Position numbers and translations under genes: made by a program
Shown here: piece by piece, positions 25,822 to 32,678 of the stretch
Layout of the letters: each line of letters starts with the position of its first letter
Position numbering within the stretch: the stretch's first letter is position 1
Notes under the pieces: model-generated
The model's database searches: none
Seen by the model: only the letters and a program-made list of their open reading frames with translations
What the model was told of the DNA's origin: nothing
Assembly: GCA_003671185.1 (NCBI GenBank)
Contig: QWPN01000149.1
Span: forward strand, 1-36,719
Length of the DNA: 36,719 nt
Direction: 5' to 3'
DNA from: Planctomycetota bacterium
GTDB lineage: Bacteria > Planctomycetota > Planctomycetia > Pirellulales > UBA1268

Positions 25822-26361
25822 TCAGGGGGCAGTCACGGTGCCGCCGGCGCGCTTGCCGGCGGTCTCCAGGGCATCGGTCGGCAATGGCACGCCCTTGATG
25901 ATGCCGTCGACCACGATGCTCTCCCGGACGAGGCCCTGGAAGCGGCACACGATCATGGCCTTGGGCCGCACTCGCACCCGCTCCACTGTGATCACGAGAC
26001 GATCGCCCGGTATGACGGGTTCACGGAAGCGAACCTCCTCCATCCCGCCGAAACCGACCAGTTTCGCGTCGAGCAGGTTGTGCTTCTGCGTGTAGTAACT
26101 GGAGAGTTGGGCGGCGGCCTCGCACATCAGCACGCCGGGCATGAGCGGCATTTCGGGGAAATGACCCCGCACCCAGAACTCATCCCGGGTCACGTCCTTG
26201 TATCCCACGCAGAGGCTGCGGGATTGATCCTCGTGAACGATCGCCGTCAGTTGCTCCATCTCGAACCGCTGCATGTTCCAGCGGCGAATCTCGTGGATAT
26301 CGGCGATCACACGGTCGAGATCGTACTCGCTGGGATGGATGATGTAGTCGCGCGGAGCCAC
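25822..26361 (-). CDS. FabZ-like 3-hydroxyacyl-ACP dehydratase (hotdog fold)
   Basis: The 179-residue hotdog protein shows the FabZ active-site pattern GH67FPEMPLMPGVLMCE81AAAQ: the His and Glu are 14 residues apart, as in FabZ. A 35-residue N-terminal extension (IADIHEIRRWNMQRFEM) replaces the shorter start of classical FabZ, and the consensus Gly after GHFP is Glu here. It probably dehydrates beta-hydroxyacyl-ACP or a related acyl substrate, but a paralogue with different specificity is possible. GTG at 26361 is preferred, with GAGGG 9 nt upstream; a GTG at 26391 would add ten residues. It is followed by trmB. Confidence 0.82.
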   Translation of the reverse strand: MAPRDYIIHPSEYDLDRVIADIHEIRRWNMQRFEMEQLTAIVHEDQSRSLCVGYKDVTRDEFWVRGHFPEMPLMPGVLMCEAAAQLSSYYTQKHNLLDAKLVGFGGMEEVRFREPVIPGDRLVITVERVRVRPKAMIVCRFQGLVRESIVVDGIIKGVPLPTDALETAGKRAGGTVTAP

Positions 26362-26400
26362 TGCGTTCGTCCCTCGTGCAACGAGTCCCACTGCTGCGAC

Positions 26401-26422
26401 GGGCGTCCGCCCTTGGACGCCC
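26401..26422 (-). terminator. Hairpin after the 32-residue gene
   Basis: GGGCGTCC and GGACGCCC form a perfect 8-bp stem with a 6-nt loop, 9 nt after the stop codon of the small basic protein on the minus strand. There is no U-tract, so it may be a processing or attenuating structure before the FabZ-like gene. Confidence 0.5.
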
Positions 26423-26431
26423 GCAGGCAGT

Positions 26432-26530
26432 TCAGGTGCGGATATGCCTCCGCTTCAGCCGCCGGGCCTTGCTATTGGCCGGCCGGGCGCCGTGGTTGGC
26501 CTTCTTCAGGGAACGGTGCGGCTTGGCCAT
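26432..26530 (-). CDS. 32-residue very basic small protein, candidate ribosome-associated
   Basis: The peptide starts MAKPHRSLKKANHG and ends SKARRLKRRHIRT. It has 12 Lys/Arg and 3 His in 32 residues and no acidic residue, a composition otherwise seen in small ribosomal proteins such as L34, L36, bS22 or Thx. None of those matches its sequence. The ATG at 26530 is preceded by GGAGG with a 5-nt spacer, a better Shine-Dalgarno than most genes here. A longer in-frame start at 26614 would lie inside the upstream gene and is rejected. It sits 37 bp after the small membrane protein gene, and a hairpin follows. My impression is that similar short basic proteins occur in other planctomycetes, but I cannot verify this here. 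Confidence 0.75.
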   Translation of the reverse strand: MAKPHRSLKKANHGARPANSKARRLKRRHIRT

Positions 26531-26567
26531 GGGGCCTCCGATGGAGCGGTGTGGCGAGTGGTGACAG

Positions 26568-27104
26568 TTAGGTTGTACCACGCCCATCGGTGACGTTCCA
26601 CAGGTCAGGGCCATCTGCAGACGGGGCGGGACTCCGTTCGGCGGCGATGGCCTCGCCGAGGCTGGTGCGCACGATTTCCACGAAGCTGGCCCCCAGGAAC
26701 CCGATGAAGCCGCCGATGACCGCCGAGGAAACTCCGCCCAGCAGGGCGCCGGCCGGGGAACTGGACGTGAGCATCGCCAGCGCCGTGGCCCCGGTCACTC
26801 CACCGCAGCAGGCCCCGATTCCCGCCGAGACGGGCACCAGCCGGCCGAGGCTCGTGCGCCGCTCCAACTGGCTCGGTTCGCGGTGCGCAGGCAATGGCCG
26901 GGTTTCGGCCAGCGAACGGAATCGGGCCACATCGCGGTCGGTGGCCTCCCTGAGCCGTGTGCCGATGGCGTTGCCCGCAACATGCATCGCCACGCTCGCG
27001 ACGAGCACGAAGGCAGCCATCCATCCCGCCAGTCCCAGCCATCCGATGGCGGCGCAGGCCAGCCCCAGAACAACGGCCAACCAGGAGTAGGTGACAGGGC
27101 GCAT
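26568..27104 (-). CDS. Small membrane protein of unknown function
   Basis: The 178-residue protein is not in a family I know. It has two N-terminal helices (about 5-24 and 26-44), a charged segment (about 50-92, REATDRDVARFRSLAETRPL), then two Gly/Ala-rich helices (about 94-115 and 118-145; GGVTGATALAML and the GALLGGVSSAVIGGFIGF block) with glycine-zipper spacing. The ATG at 27104 has GGAG 6 nt upstream and a perfect TATAAT 17 bp further up. The dispersed repeat begins only 10 bp beyond that -10. Confidence 0.72.
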   Translation of the reverse strand: MRPVTYSWLAVVLGLACAAIGWLGLAGWMAAFVLVASVAMHVAGNAIGTRLREATDRDVARFRSLAETRPLPAHREPSQLERRTSLGRLVPVSAGIGACCGGVTGATALAMLTSSSPAGALLGGVSSAVIGGFIGFLGASFVEIVRTSLGEAIAAERSPAPSADGPDLWNVTDGRGTT

Positions 27105-27121
27105 GAGGGACTCCGTCGTCG

Positions 27122-27127
27122 ATTATA
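27122..27127 (-). promoter_or_regulatory. -10 element of the small membrane protein gene
   Basis: TATAAT on the minus strand (27127-27122), giving a leader of only about 11 nt. No -35 match is seen at 16-18 bp; that position lies inside repeat copy 3a. Confidence 0.5.
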
Positions 27128-27136
27128 GACGTCCCG

Positions 27137-27397
27137 GTGTTCGGGGCTGCCCGTGCCCCGTCGCCGGACGTTTGCTGCGGCCGTCCCGGGCTGCGCTCGC
27201 TGCGTGCCGGCTGCGCTTCGCCATCCCTGGCTTCGCTGGGGAGCACGTCTGGCGCTCAGTGTTCGGGGCTGCCCGTGCCCCGTCGCCGGACGTTCGCTGC
27301 GGCCGTCCCGGCCTCCGCTCACTGCGTGCTGGCTGGCGCTTCGCCATCCCTGGCTTCGCTGGCCAGCAAGCCCGGCTCTCAGGGCACGGGCAGCCCC
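27137..27397 (+). repeat. Tandem pair of the dispersed repeat, bounded by 16-bp inverted repeats (copies 3a and 3b)
   Basis: Two units (27137-27258 and 27259-27382) repeat with a 122-bp period. Each begins GTGTTCGGGGCTGCCCGTGCC. The terminal GGGGCTGCCCGTGCCC (27143-27158) has a perfect 16-bp inverse complement at 27382-27397; the same 16 bp also begins unit 3b. The TCGCCGGACGTT(T/C)GCTGCGG core links these units to 6593-6783 and 24875-25061. Confidence 0.88.
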
Positions 27398-27413
27398 TCA
27401 CGGACTACGCCCT

Positions 27414-27587
27414 GGGATGGCGGGCCCACGTCGAACCGCAGCGGCCGTGAGGCTGCGTAGGTTCGCAAGCACGGCGGGGCCATGGATGGGGACGACGCAG
27501 GACTGCCCGCCGGGATGGCGGGCCCACGTCGAACCGCAGCGGCCGTGAGGCTGCGTAGGTTCGCAAGCACGGCGGGGCCATGGATGG
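27414..27587 (+). repeat. Two identical 76-bp hairpin units with 98-bp period
   Basis: Units 27414-27489 and 27512-27587 are identical, separated by 22 bp. Each contains CGAACC-GCAGC pairing with GCTGC-(GTA)-GGTTCG, an 11-bp stem with a 3-nt bulge. The ends GGGATGGCGG and GGGGCCATGGATGG are shared with the spacer element at 7977-8051. Together with copies 3a/3b they account for nearly all of the 499 bp between the small membrane protein and the cyclase-fold gene; no gene is seen in that stretch. Confidence 0.9.
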
Positions 27588-27597
27588 CCCGCCGTGC
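27567..27597 (-). terminator. Strong hairpin after the first cyclase-fold gene
   Basis: GCACGGCGGGCCAT pairs with ATGGCCCCGCCGTGC (14-bp stem, one bulged base, 2-nt centre), 6 bp after the stop at 27604. It overlaps the end of the second 76-bp unit. No U-tract follows. Confidence 0.6.
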
Positions 27598-27603
27598 GTA
27601 TAG

Positions 27604-29115
27604 TCAGAACTCAACCTGCACGGCATCCGGCGTGTAGATCGGCAGCAGGCGGTAGTAAACCTCGAGTGTCAGCACCGCCAACGCCGTGTGTGCGAGCCGT
27701 CCGCCCGGTGCCGTATCGGGATCGGCGAAAAACCAGCTGCCCGACTCGTGCCCGAAGCCCGCCTGCGCCGCCACCAAGTGGTCGCGGTTGCGCGCGTTCC
27801 ACTTCGGCCACACAGGATGGCCCCGCTGCAGCAGCGCCTGCGAGAGGTAGAAATTCTGGTAGATCGCCGCGGGCGCCGGGCCCGGACGGGCCAAGGTTCC
27901 CAGGCCGCTGTCGATCGCAGCCTCGTTCGGCCATCCGGTGTACAGACGGCACAGCAGCCCGACTGCGGACGTGGCCGGCTTCGCCTGGGCCGACTGGTAG
28001 CCGTAGGCTTCGCCGTACCGCACTTGCACACGGTCGAGAAACCGGCACGCAGCGTCGATCGTCGGCGTCGGCACCGCGACTCCAGCCAGCGCGGCGCTCT
28101 TCAGTGCGGCGAGTTGCCAGCCCGTCACAGTGATGTCTCCGGGCTGGCCAGGAAGGTAGCGCCAGCCGCCGCCGTGCATGTCCTGAGCGGTTTCGATGAA
28201 GCGCACGCCATCGCCGACGTAACGCTGCAGCATGTCGTCGCGGGTCATGCCCAATGCCTCCGCCAGCGCCAGCGTGGCCACGCCCTGGCCGTACATCGTG
28301 CCTTCGCAGAGATCACCGCCGCGGGGCGTGGGCCGCAGGCGGCTCATCAGGTAGTAGAGGCCGCGGGTCACCGTCTCGCGGTACGCGCCCTCCACATGCG
28401 TGTGACCCGCGCCCAGGAACGGCAGCAGGGCGATCCCCGTGGCGGCTGTCGTGCTGGTGACGGTGCCCGCGTCGCGGCAGCCGCCGTCGCAGCGGCACCC
28501 CGAGAGGTCGAACCTCCAGGAGCCATCGGCGGCCTGGTGCCGTGCCAGCCAGGCCAGGCCGCGCTCCACTGCCGCCTCGCTGGCCGCCGAGCCGCCGCGC
28601 CGGCGCACGCCGTCGGCGCGGGCGCCCTCCCGGCGGCCGGCAAAAGCTGCGACTTTGGCTTCGGCCCGCCCAGCCGGCGCGTGCGAGGTCATGCGGGTCG
28701 CGCTGCCCCCTGCGGCCGCAGACACATCCGCGGCGATGTCGGCGAGGGCCGGCGCTGCAAACTCGGCCGGCTGCTGAGCGTTTGGCTCTGGTATCTCGGC
28801 AGGCGCTGGTTCGGGCAGCGGTTCGTCCGTGTCGGTCAGCGGCATGGTCGCGGCGGGTGCGGGGTCACCCGACGCGGCCAGATCGGCAGCAGCGGCTGCG
28901 ATCAGATCGGCACCGGCCCCGGGTGCGTCGTCCCGGGCGGCATCCGCCATGGCGATCACCACGGGTGCCGGCCGTGGCGGTGTCGTGCGGCCGACGGCAA
29001 CCAGCGCCAGCGCGAGGAGCAGGGCCACGTGGGCGATCAGGCTGGCGTAGGTGGAACGCACCGCCCGGCTACCCACCAGCCGCTCGATCCAGGATATGGT
29101 GCCGGCGTCCTGCAT
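27604..29115 (-). CDS. Membrane-anchored prenyltransferase/squalene-cyclase-fold protein with TonB-like helix (paralogue 1)
   Basis: The 503-residue protein has one N-terminal membrane helix (about 22-43) that contains Ser25-Leu-Ile-Ala-His29. This is the SxxxH spacing found in the TonB transmembrane helix. A Pro/Ala/acidic linker (about 45-170) follows, then an alpha/alpha-toroid domain of the prenyltransferase/squalene oxidase repeat type (about 180-495) with repeats such as GLAWLARHQAADGSWRFDL, GGGWRYLPGQPGD and AVGLLCRLYTGW. A Cys cluster (Cys207, Cys209, Cys213) sits in the first repeat. No DxDD or other cyclase acid motif is apparent, so lipid cyclisation is unlikely. ATG at 29115 is the best start; the frame extends to 29223. 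It lies 187 bp downstream of paralogue 2 on the same strand. Confidence 0.85.
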   Translation of the reverse strand: MQDAGTISWIERLVGSRAVRSTYASLIAHVALLLALALVAVGRTTPPRPAPVVIAMADAARDDAPGAGADLIAAAAADLAASGDPAPAATMPLTDTDEPLPEPAPAEIPEPNAQQPAEFAAPALADIAADVSAAAGGSATRMTSHAPAGRAEAKVAAFAGRREGARADGVRRRGGSAASEAAVERGLAWLARHQAADGSWRFDLSGCRCDGGCRDAGTVTSTTAATGIALLPFLGAGHTHVEGAYRETVTRGLYYLMSRLRPTPRGGDLCEGTMYGQGVATLALAEALGMTRDDMLQRYVGDGVRFIETAQDMHGGGWRYLPGQPGDITVTGWQLAALKSAALAGVAVPTPTIDAACRFLDRVQVRYGEAYGYQSAQAKPATSAVGLLCRLYTGWPNEAAIDSGLGTLARPGPAPAAIYQNFYLSQALLQRGHPVWPKWNARNRDHLVAAQAGFGHESGSWFFADPDTAPGGRLAHTALAVLTLEVYYRLLPIYTPDAVQVEF

Positions 29116-29302
29116 GGTGCTGACCGGCCAGCTGCCGCGCGCCAACCCATTTGGCAGAGTGGGACGACTACGAAAACCCTGATGCCCCACCACGGCGGGA
29201 CGTCGGCGCGCAGCCCGCCCCATGAGGGCTCATCGGCGAATCTGCAGCGGGCACTGCAGGACGGTGCAGGCTGCCCGCACGGGTTTCCGGACCGGGCCGG
29301 CG

Positions 29303-30973
29303 CTACTCGGCGAACTCGTCGGTCACCACCTGGTTGCGATAGATCGGCAGGTGGCGGTAGTAGACCTCGAGGATCATCGTGGCCAGCGCCGTGCAGTACA
29401 GGCGGCCCCCGGCGTCGCTGTGTCCGCCGCTCACGCCGTCGTGCCAGCTGCCCGACTCGTGATCCTTCTTGCCTTGCGTCTTGAGAAGCAGGTCCTTCAT
29501 CTTGTTGTTCCACGCCATCCACATCTCGCCCTCCATGTGGTGCATGATTTGCGTGGCGTAGTAGTCGTAGTAGAGGTCGGTGGTGGGGCCGGTCTTGGCC
29601 AGGCGGGTCACGCCGTCCTGCAGCGACGGATTGTCCTTCTTCCAGCCCAGGTACATCCGGCACAGCAGGCCGATCGCCGAGCGGGCGTGGCCCACACTGC
29701 CGCCGTCGGTGTAGCCGTATGTGGCGCCGCTGTCATTCTCCACGTGGTCCAGAAAAGTGGAGGCCTTCTTCACCACCTCCGGATCGACCTTCAGGTAGGC
29801 CATGTTGCCGCTCTTCAGCGCCATGATCTGCCAGCCCACCGCCGACGTGTCACCGGCCTGCTTGGGTTCATACCGCCAGCCGCCACCGGCCGGATCCTGC
29901 GCCATCATGATGAAGTTGAGCGCCGCCTGCGCGGGAGCCTGAAGCCGGTTGTCCTGCGACATGGCGTAGCTCTCGGAGAGCGCGATGCCGGCCAGGCCCT
30001 GCGAGTACATGTTGCCGCCGCCGTCATAGACCTTGCCGTTGCCCTGTGCCGACCGGGCGGCGAGATAGGCGATGCCGCGTTCCAGTTGTGCCTTGTAGGG
30101 GCCTTCCTTGTGCGTGTAGCCGCGGCCCAAGAAGGGCAGCAGGGCCATGGCCGTGGCGCCGGCGCGGTCACCGCCCTTGTTGCCGGAGTGGGAGCATTTG
30201 CCCTCGCACTTCGGGCAAGCCTTGAGGTCGAAGGACCAGCCGCCGTCGGGCATCTGATGCTCGATGAGCCACTTCAGGGCTCGATCCACGGCCTCCTCGG
30301 TGTCGCTGCCACCGCCGCCGGCACGGGCCATGGCGCCGGCGTTGGCGCGGCCGCCAAAGCCGCCACCCGTGCCGCCCACGGCGCCGATCGTGGCCATCAT
30401 GTCCGTGGCCGGCGCGGCGGTGTCGCTGAAATCGGTGATTTCGACCGACAGCGGAGCTGCGTCGACGTCGTCGGCGTTGGCCACCACTTCCACCGGCTCC
30501 ACGGCCACGTCGGTGGCCACCATCACATCCGCGGAAGCGTCGACGCTCTCCGATGGGGCCTCGACCGGCATTTCATCCTGTGGCTCTGCGAATTCCTCCT
30601 CCGACTCTGGGCCGGCGGCGTTGATGATCCGGACCTCCTCCTGCGGAGGAGGCTCGTTCACGATCAGTGCCATCGCCAACAGGGCGACGATGTGCACGAG
30701 CATGCTGATCGCCCAGGCTGGCGCCTGCTTGATGGCCTCTTCCTTGAGCGAGACGTCGTCGTTGAAAACCTCCGCGGCGGCGGATGCGGGAGTGGCCCGT
30801 GCCGCGGCAGCCGCCGCCGCGCCCACGACCGCGGCCTTTCCCGGCATCGGCGGCGCAGCCTTGGCGGCCGGCTTGGGGGGCACGGCGGGCTTTCCCTGCG
30901 CCGGGCGGGATGCGGCAGGCGCGGGCGGCCGAACGGGCTTCTTCGTCGGGTCAGGTTTGCTCGGGACCGACAT
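29303..30973 (-). CDS. Membrane-anchored prenyltransferase/squalene-cyclase-fold protein with TonB-like helix (paralogue 2)
   Basis: The 556-residue protein has a basic Pro/Ala/Lys-rich cytoplasmic leader (1-65) and one membrane helix (about 86-106) with Ser90-Met-Leu-Val-His94, again TonB-type SxxxH. An acidic periplasmic linker (about 108-185, many Glu/Asp) and a short Gly-rich stretch (about 197-222) lead into an alpha/alpha-toroid (about 225-548). It aligns with paralogue 1 through LPFLGRGYTHKEGPY, GGGWRYEPKQAGD, AIGLLCRMYLGW, DHESGSW and EVYYRHLPIY. Cys253, Cys256 and Cys260 (ACPKCEGKC) match the Cys cluster of paralogue 1 and could bind metal. The ATG at 30973 is chosen over 31036 because the basic leader begins there, with GGGGAG upstream. 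Confidence 0.87.
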   Translation of the reverse strand: MSVPSKPDPTKKPVRPPAPAASRPAQGKPAVPPKPAAKAAPPMPGKAAVVGAAAAAAARATPASAAAEVFNDDVSLKEEAIKQAPAWAISMLVHIVALLAMALIVNEPPPQEEVRIINAAGPESEEEFAEPQDEMPVEAPSESVDASADVMVATDVAVEPVEVVANADDVDAAPLSVEITDFSDTAAPATDMMATIGAVGGTGGGFGGRANAGAMARAGGGGSDTEEAVDRALKWLIEHQMPDGGWSFDLKACPKCEGKCSHSGNKGGDRAGATAMALLPFLGRGYTHKEGPYKAQLERGIAYLAARSAQGNGKVYDGGGNMYSQGLAGIALSESYAMSQDNRLQAPAQAALNFIMMAQDPAGGGWRYEPKQAGDTSAVGWQIMALKSGNMAYLKVDPEVVKKASTFLDHVENDSGATYGYTDGGSVGHARSAIGLLCRMYLGWKKDNPSLQDGVTRLAKTGPTTDLYYDYYATQIMHHMEGEMWMAWNNKMKDLLLKTQGKKDHESGSWHDGVSGGHSDAGGRLYCTALATMILEVYYRHLPIYRNQVVTDEFAE

Positions 30974-31379
30974 CGCGTTCTCCCCGGATGGTGTCAGCGA
31001 TCGAATCGAAGTGCAGACTGCAACCCCGCCGGCCATCCCGAGGCACTGGCCTCGGGCATCGCCTGCCTCCGCCGCTCCAGGAATATGGTAGCAAACCGGC
31101 GCGGCAGGTCAGCGCCGTCGGCCGCTCTCATGATTTCGGCCGCAGCCGCTTGAATTATTGCCCGTGTTTTCCCCGGGGCCCAGCGGGCCGGTTTGCCCCT
31201 GGCCGCGGCCCCAGGGCCGGAGGCTGGCCTTCCGGGGTCGCCGCGGGTAAGTTCGCAGTCCTTCCGGATTCCGGGGCACCGCCTTTCGGGCCCGGCCGGA
31301 ACCGGAGCGGCTGCCCGGCCGTGGGTGGCCGCGGCGCGACGCCGCCTCGGCGTTCCCGAACCACGCAGGCAAGCCGATC
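30974..31379. other. 406-bp divergent spacer between paralogue 2 and rpmG
   Basis: No gene is seen. Toward paralogue 2, CTGACC (31112-31107), 16 bp, TACCAT (31090-31085) is a candidate minus-strand promoter. Toward rpmG the DNA is very GC-rich with stacked inverted repeats, for example CCCTGG/CCAGGG (31197-31202 and 31211-31216), which suggests a structured L33 leader. A short AT-rich patch, TTGAATTATTG (31150-31160), may hold the rpmG promoter. No tRNA or secE-type gene is recognisable. Confidence 0.55.
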
Positions 31380-31544
31380 ATGGCCAAGGGCAAAAAGAAA
31401 CTCGAAGTCATCCACCTCGTCTGTGAGGAGACTGGCGACCAGAACTACACGCTGCGGCGCAAGTCGGGGGGTGAGAAACTCAAGGTCAAGAAGTACTCCC
31501 CGCGCCTGCGGAAGCACACGGTTCACGTCGAAAAGAAGAAGTAG
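31380..31544 (+). CDS. rpmG: 50S ribosomal protein L33
   Basis: A 54-residue protein, MAKGKKKLEVIHLVCEETG and onward, ending RLRKHTVHVEKKK. The pattern of a short strand, NYTLRRK, basic KKYSPRLRKHT and a Lys-rich tail is L33. Only one Cys (Cys15) is present, so this is the zinc-free form rather than the four-Cys form. The ATG at 31380 is preceded by a weak GCAGG. The stop is 9 bp from the convergent glycosyltransferase stop. The usual secE-nusG-rplK context is absent. Confidence 0.95.
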   Translation: MAKGKKKLEVIHLVCEETGDQNYTLRRKSGGEKLKVKKYSPRLRKHTVHVEKKK

Positions 31545-31553
31545 CGGGCGGTT

Positions 31554-32678
31554 TCAGCCCACGTCGTCGAGGATCGCGACGAGCGCATCCTCGTCCTCCC
31601 CGCCGACCACGGTTATGCAGTCGGCGCGGTGTCGCACCGCGGTCTCGATGGTCGCTCCCGGTGCGGCGACGAGCAGTCGGCATTCGGCGGCGCGGCTGAA
31701 CATGCCGCGGCCGGGGCGCACGACGACATCGACTTCGCAGGCCGCGCCAGGCCCGGCCTGCGGCGCGCCGGCGAGCAGCCCCGCCACGCGCCGGCCAAGC
31801 GGCGTGGCTTCGATGTCCACAGGCAGCCCCCAGAGCACCCTGGAAGTGGGGCGGGTGAGGAGTCCGCGGCGGCAGATCGTGAGCCGGCCGCGACGGCCAA
31901 AGTAGGCGACGTTGGGGCCGTCGCGCCAGCGGGCCGGGGCCGTCGGGTCTGGTGCATGCCAGACATGGAGCGAGCAGGTCTGGTCGAGGATCGATTCCAG
32001 CCTCACGCCAGCCGCCCGCAGCCGGAGGCCGAGGTCGTCGTCCTCCTGGCCCCAGCCCACGAACCGCTCGTCGAATCCATTGACCTGCTCGAAATCGCAT
32101 CGCCAGACACCGAAGTCTCCTCCCGTGAGCCGCGGCTTGGTGGGATGACGCAGGACATCGTGCCACCAGAATCGCCGCCGGCGCCGGCGCAGCGCCCTGC
32201 GTTCCGCCGCGGGCACGAGTGAGGCCAGATTCGTCAGTGACAGGTTCTCAGGCACGAGCAGGCGACTGGTCTCTTCCGGCAGCCGGGCACAGTAGCCGAC
32301 CAGCGCTGTGCCGGGCCGGCGCCGGGCGAGGTGCGCCGCCACGTGATGCCGCGGGATCATGCAGTCGCCGTCGAGGAACAACAGGTAGTCAGCGCGGGCC
32401 AGCCGGGCCGCGTCGTTCCGGGTTCGTGCCAGGCGGAAACCGTCGTGCCGCCGCGTCGTGGAACGCACCGCACATTCCGCGCTGGCGGCAAACCTGCCGA
32501 CCACGGCCGCGGTTTCGTCGTCCGACCCGTCGTCGGCCACCACGACCTCGAACCGGCCCGCGACACCACGCTGCAGCGCGATCGATTCGAGCACCAGCGC
32601 CAGGTGCCGCGGTCTGCGGTACGTGCTGACGAGGATCGAGACGTCGAGCGGGCCGACGGAGGTGGCGTCAGGGTGCAC
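31554..32678 (-). CDS. Family 2 glycosyltransferase
   Basis: The 374-residue protein has a GT-A fold with VSILVSTYRRPRHLALVLES, the nucleotide-sugar Asp in VVVADDGS (46-52) and the metal-binding DGD (103-105, LFLDGDCMIP). GGDFGVWRCDFEQVNGFDERFVGWGQEDDDL is the acceptor/catalytic part typical of galactosyltransferase-like GT2 enzymes. About 120 residues follow this core (from about 255). They include a conserved-looking Cys/Val-rich terminal segment (CEVDVVVRPGRGMFSR) that I cannot name. It overlaps the lpxK end by 11 bp, so a role in lipopolysaccharide or other envelope glycan is likely, but the sugar is unknown. Confidence 0.9.
   Translation of the reverse strand: MHPDATSVGPLDVSILVSTYRRPRHLALVLESIALQRGVAGRFEVVVADDGSDDETAAVVGRFAASAECAVRSTTRRHDGFRLARTRNDAARLARADYLLFLDGDCMIPRHHVAAHLARRRPGTALVGYCARLPEETSRLLVPENLSLTNLASLVPAAERRALRRRRRRFWWHDVLRHPTKPRLTGGDFGVWRCDFEQVNGFDERFVGWGQEDDDLGLRLRAAGVRLESILDQTCSLHVWHAPDPTAPARWRDGPNVAYFGRRGRLTICRRGLLTRPTSRVLWGLPVDIEATPLGRRVAGLLAGAPQAGPGAACEVDVVVRPGRGMFSRAAECRLLVAAPGATIETAVRHRADCITVVGGEDEDALVAILDDVG

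Noticed and set aside
27432-27465. tRNA-like TPsiC arm (GGTTCGC) in the 76-bp unit
   Set aside because: The flanks fold as one long hairpin; no acceptor stem, anticodon arm or CCA-proximal pairing can be built.
27414-27587. CRISPR array
   Set aside because: Only two units of 76 bp with one 22-bp spacer and no cas genes; the unit is too long and the copy number too low.
27604-30973. Squalene-hopene cyclase (hopanoid synthesis)
   Set aside because: The toroid repeats are present, but I see no DxDD catalytic motif, and the proteins have an N-terminal anchor and linker unlike cyclases.
31240-31280. tRNA near rpmG (GTTCGCAGTCC)
   Set aside because: The spacing does not fit a TPsiC arm and no cloverleaf can be formed; rpmG often has tRNA neighbours, but not here.
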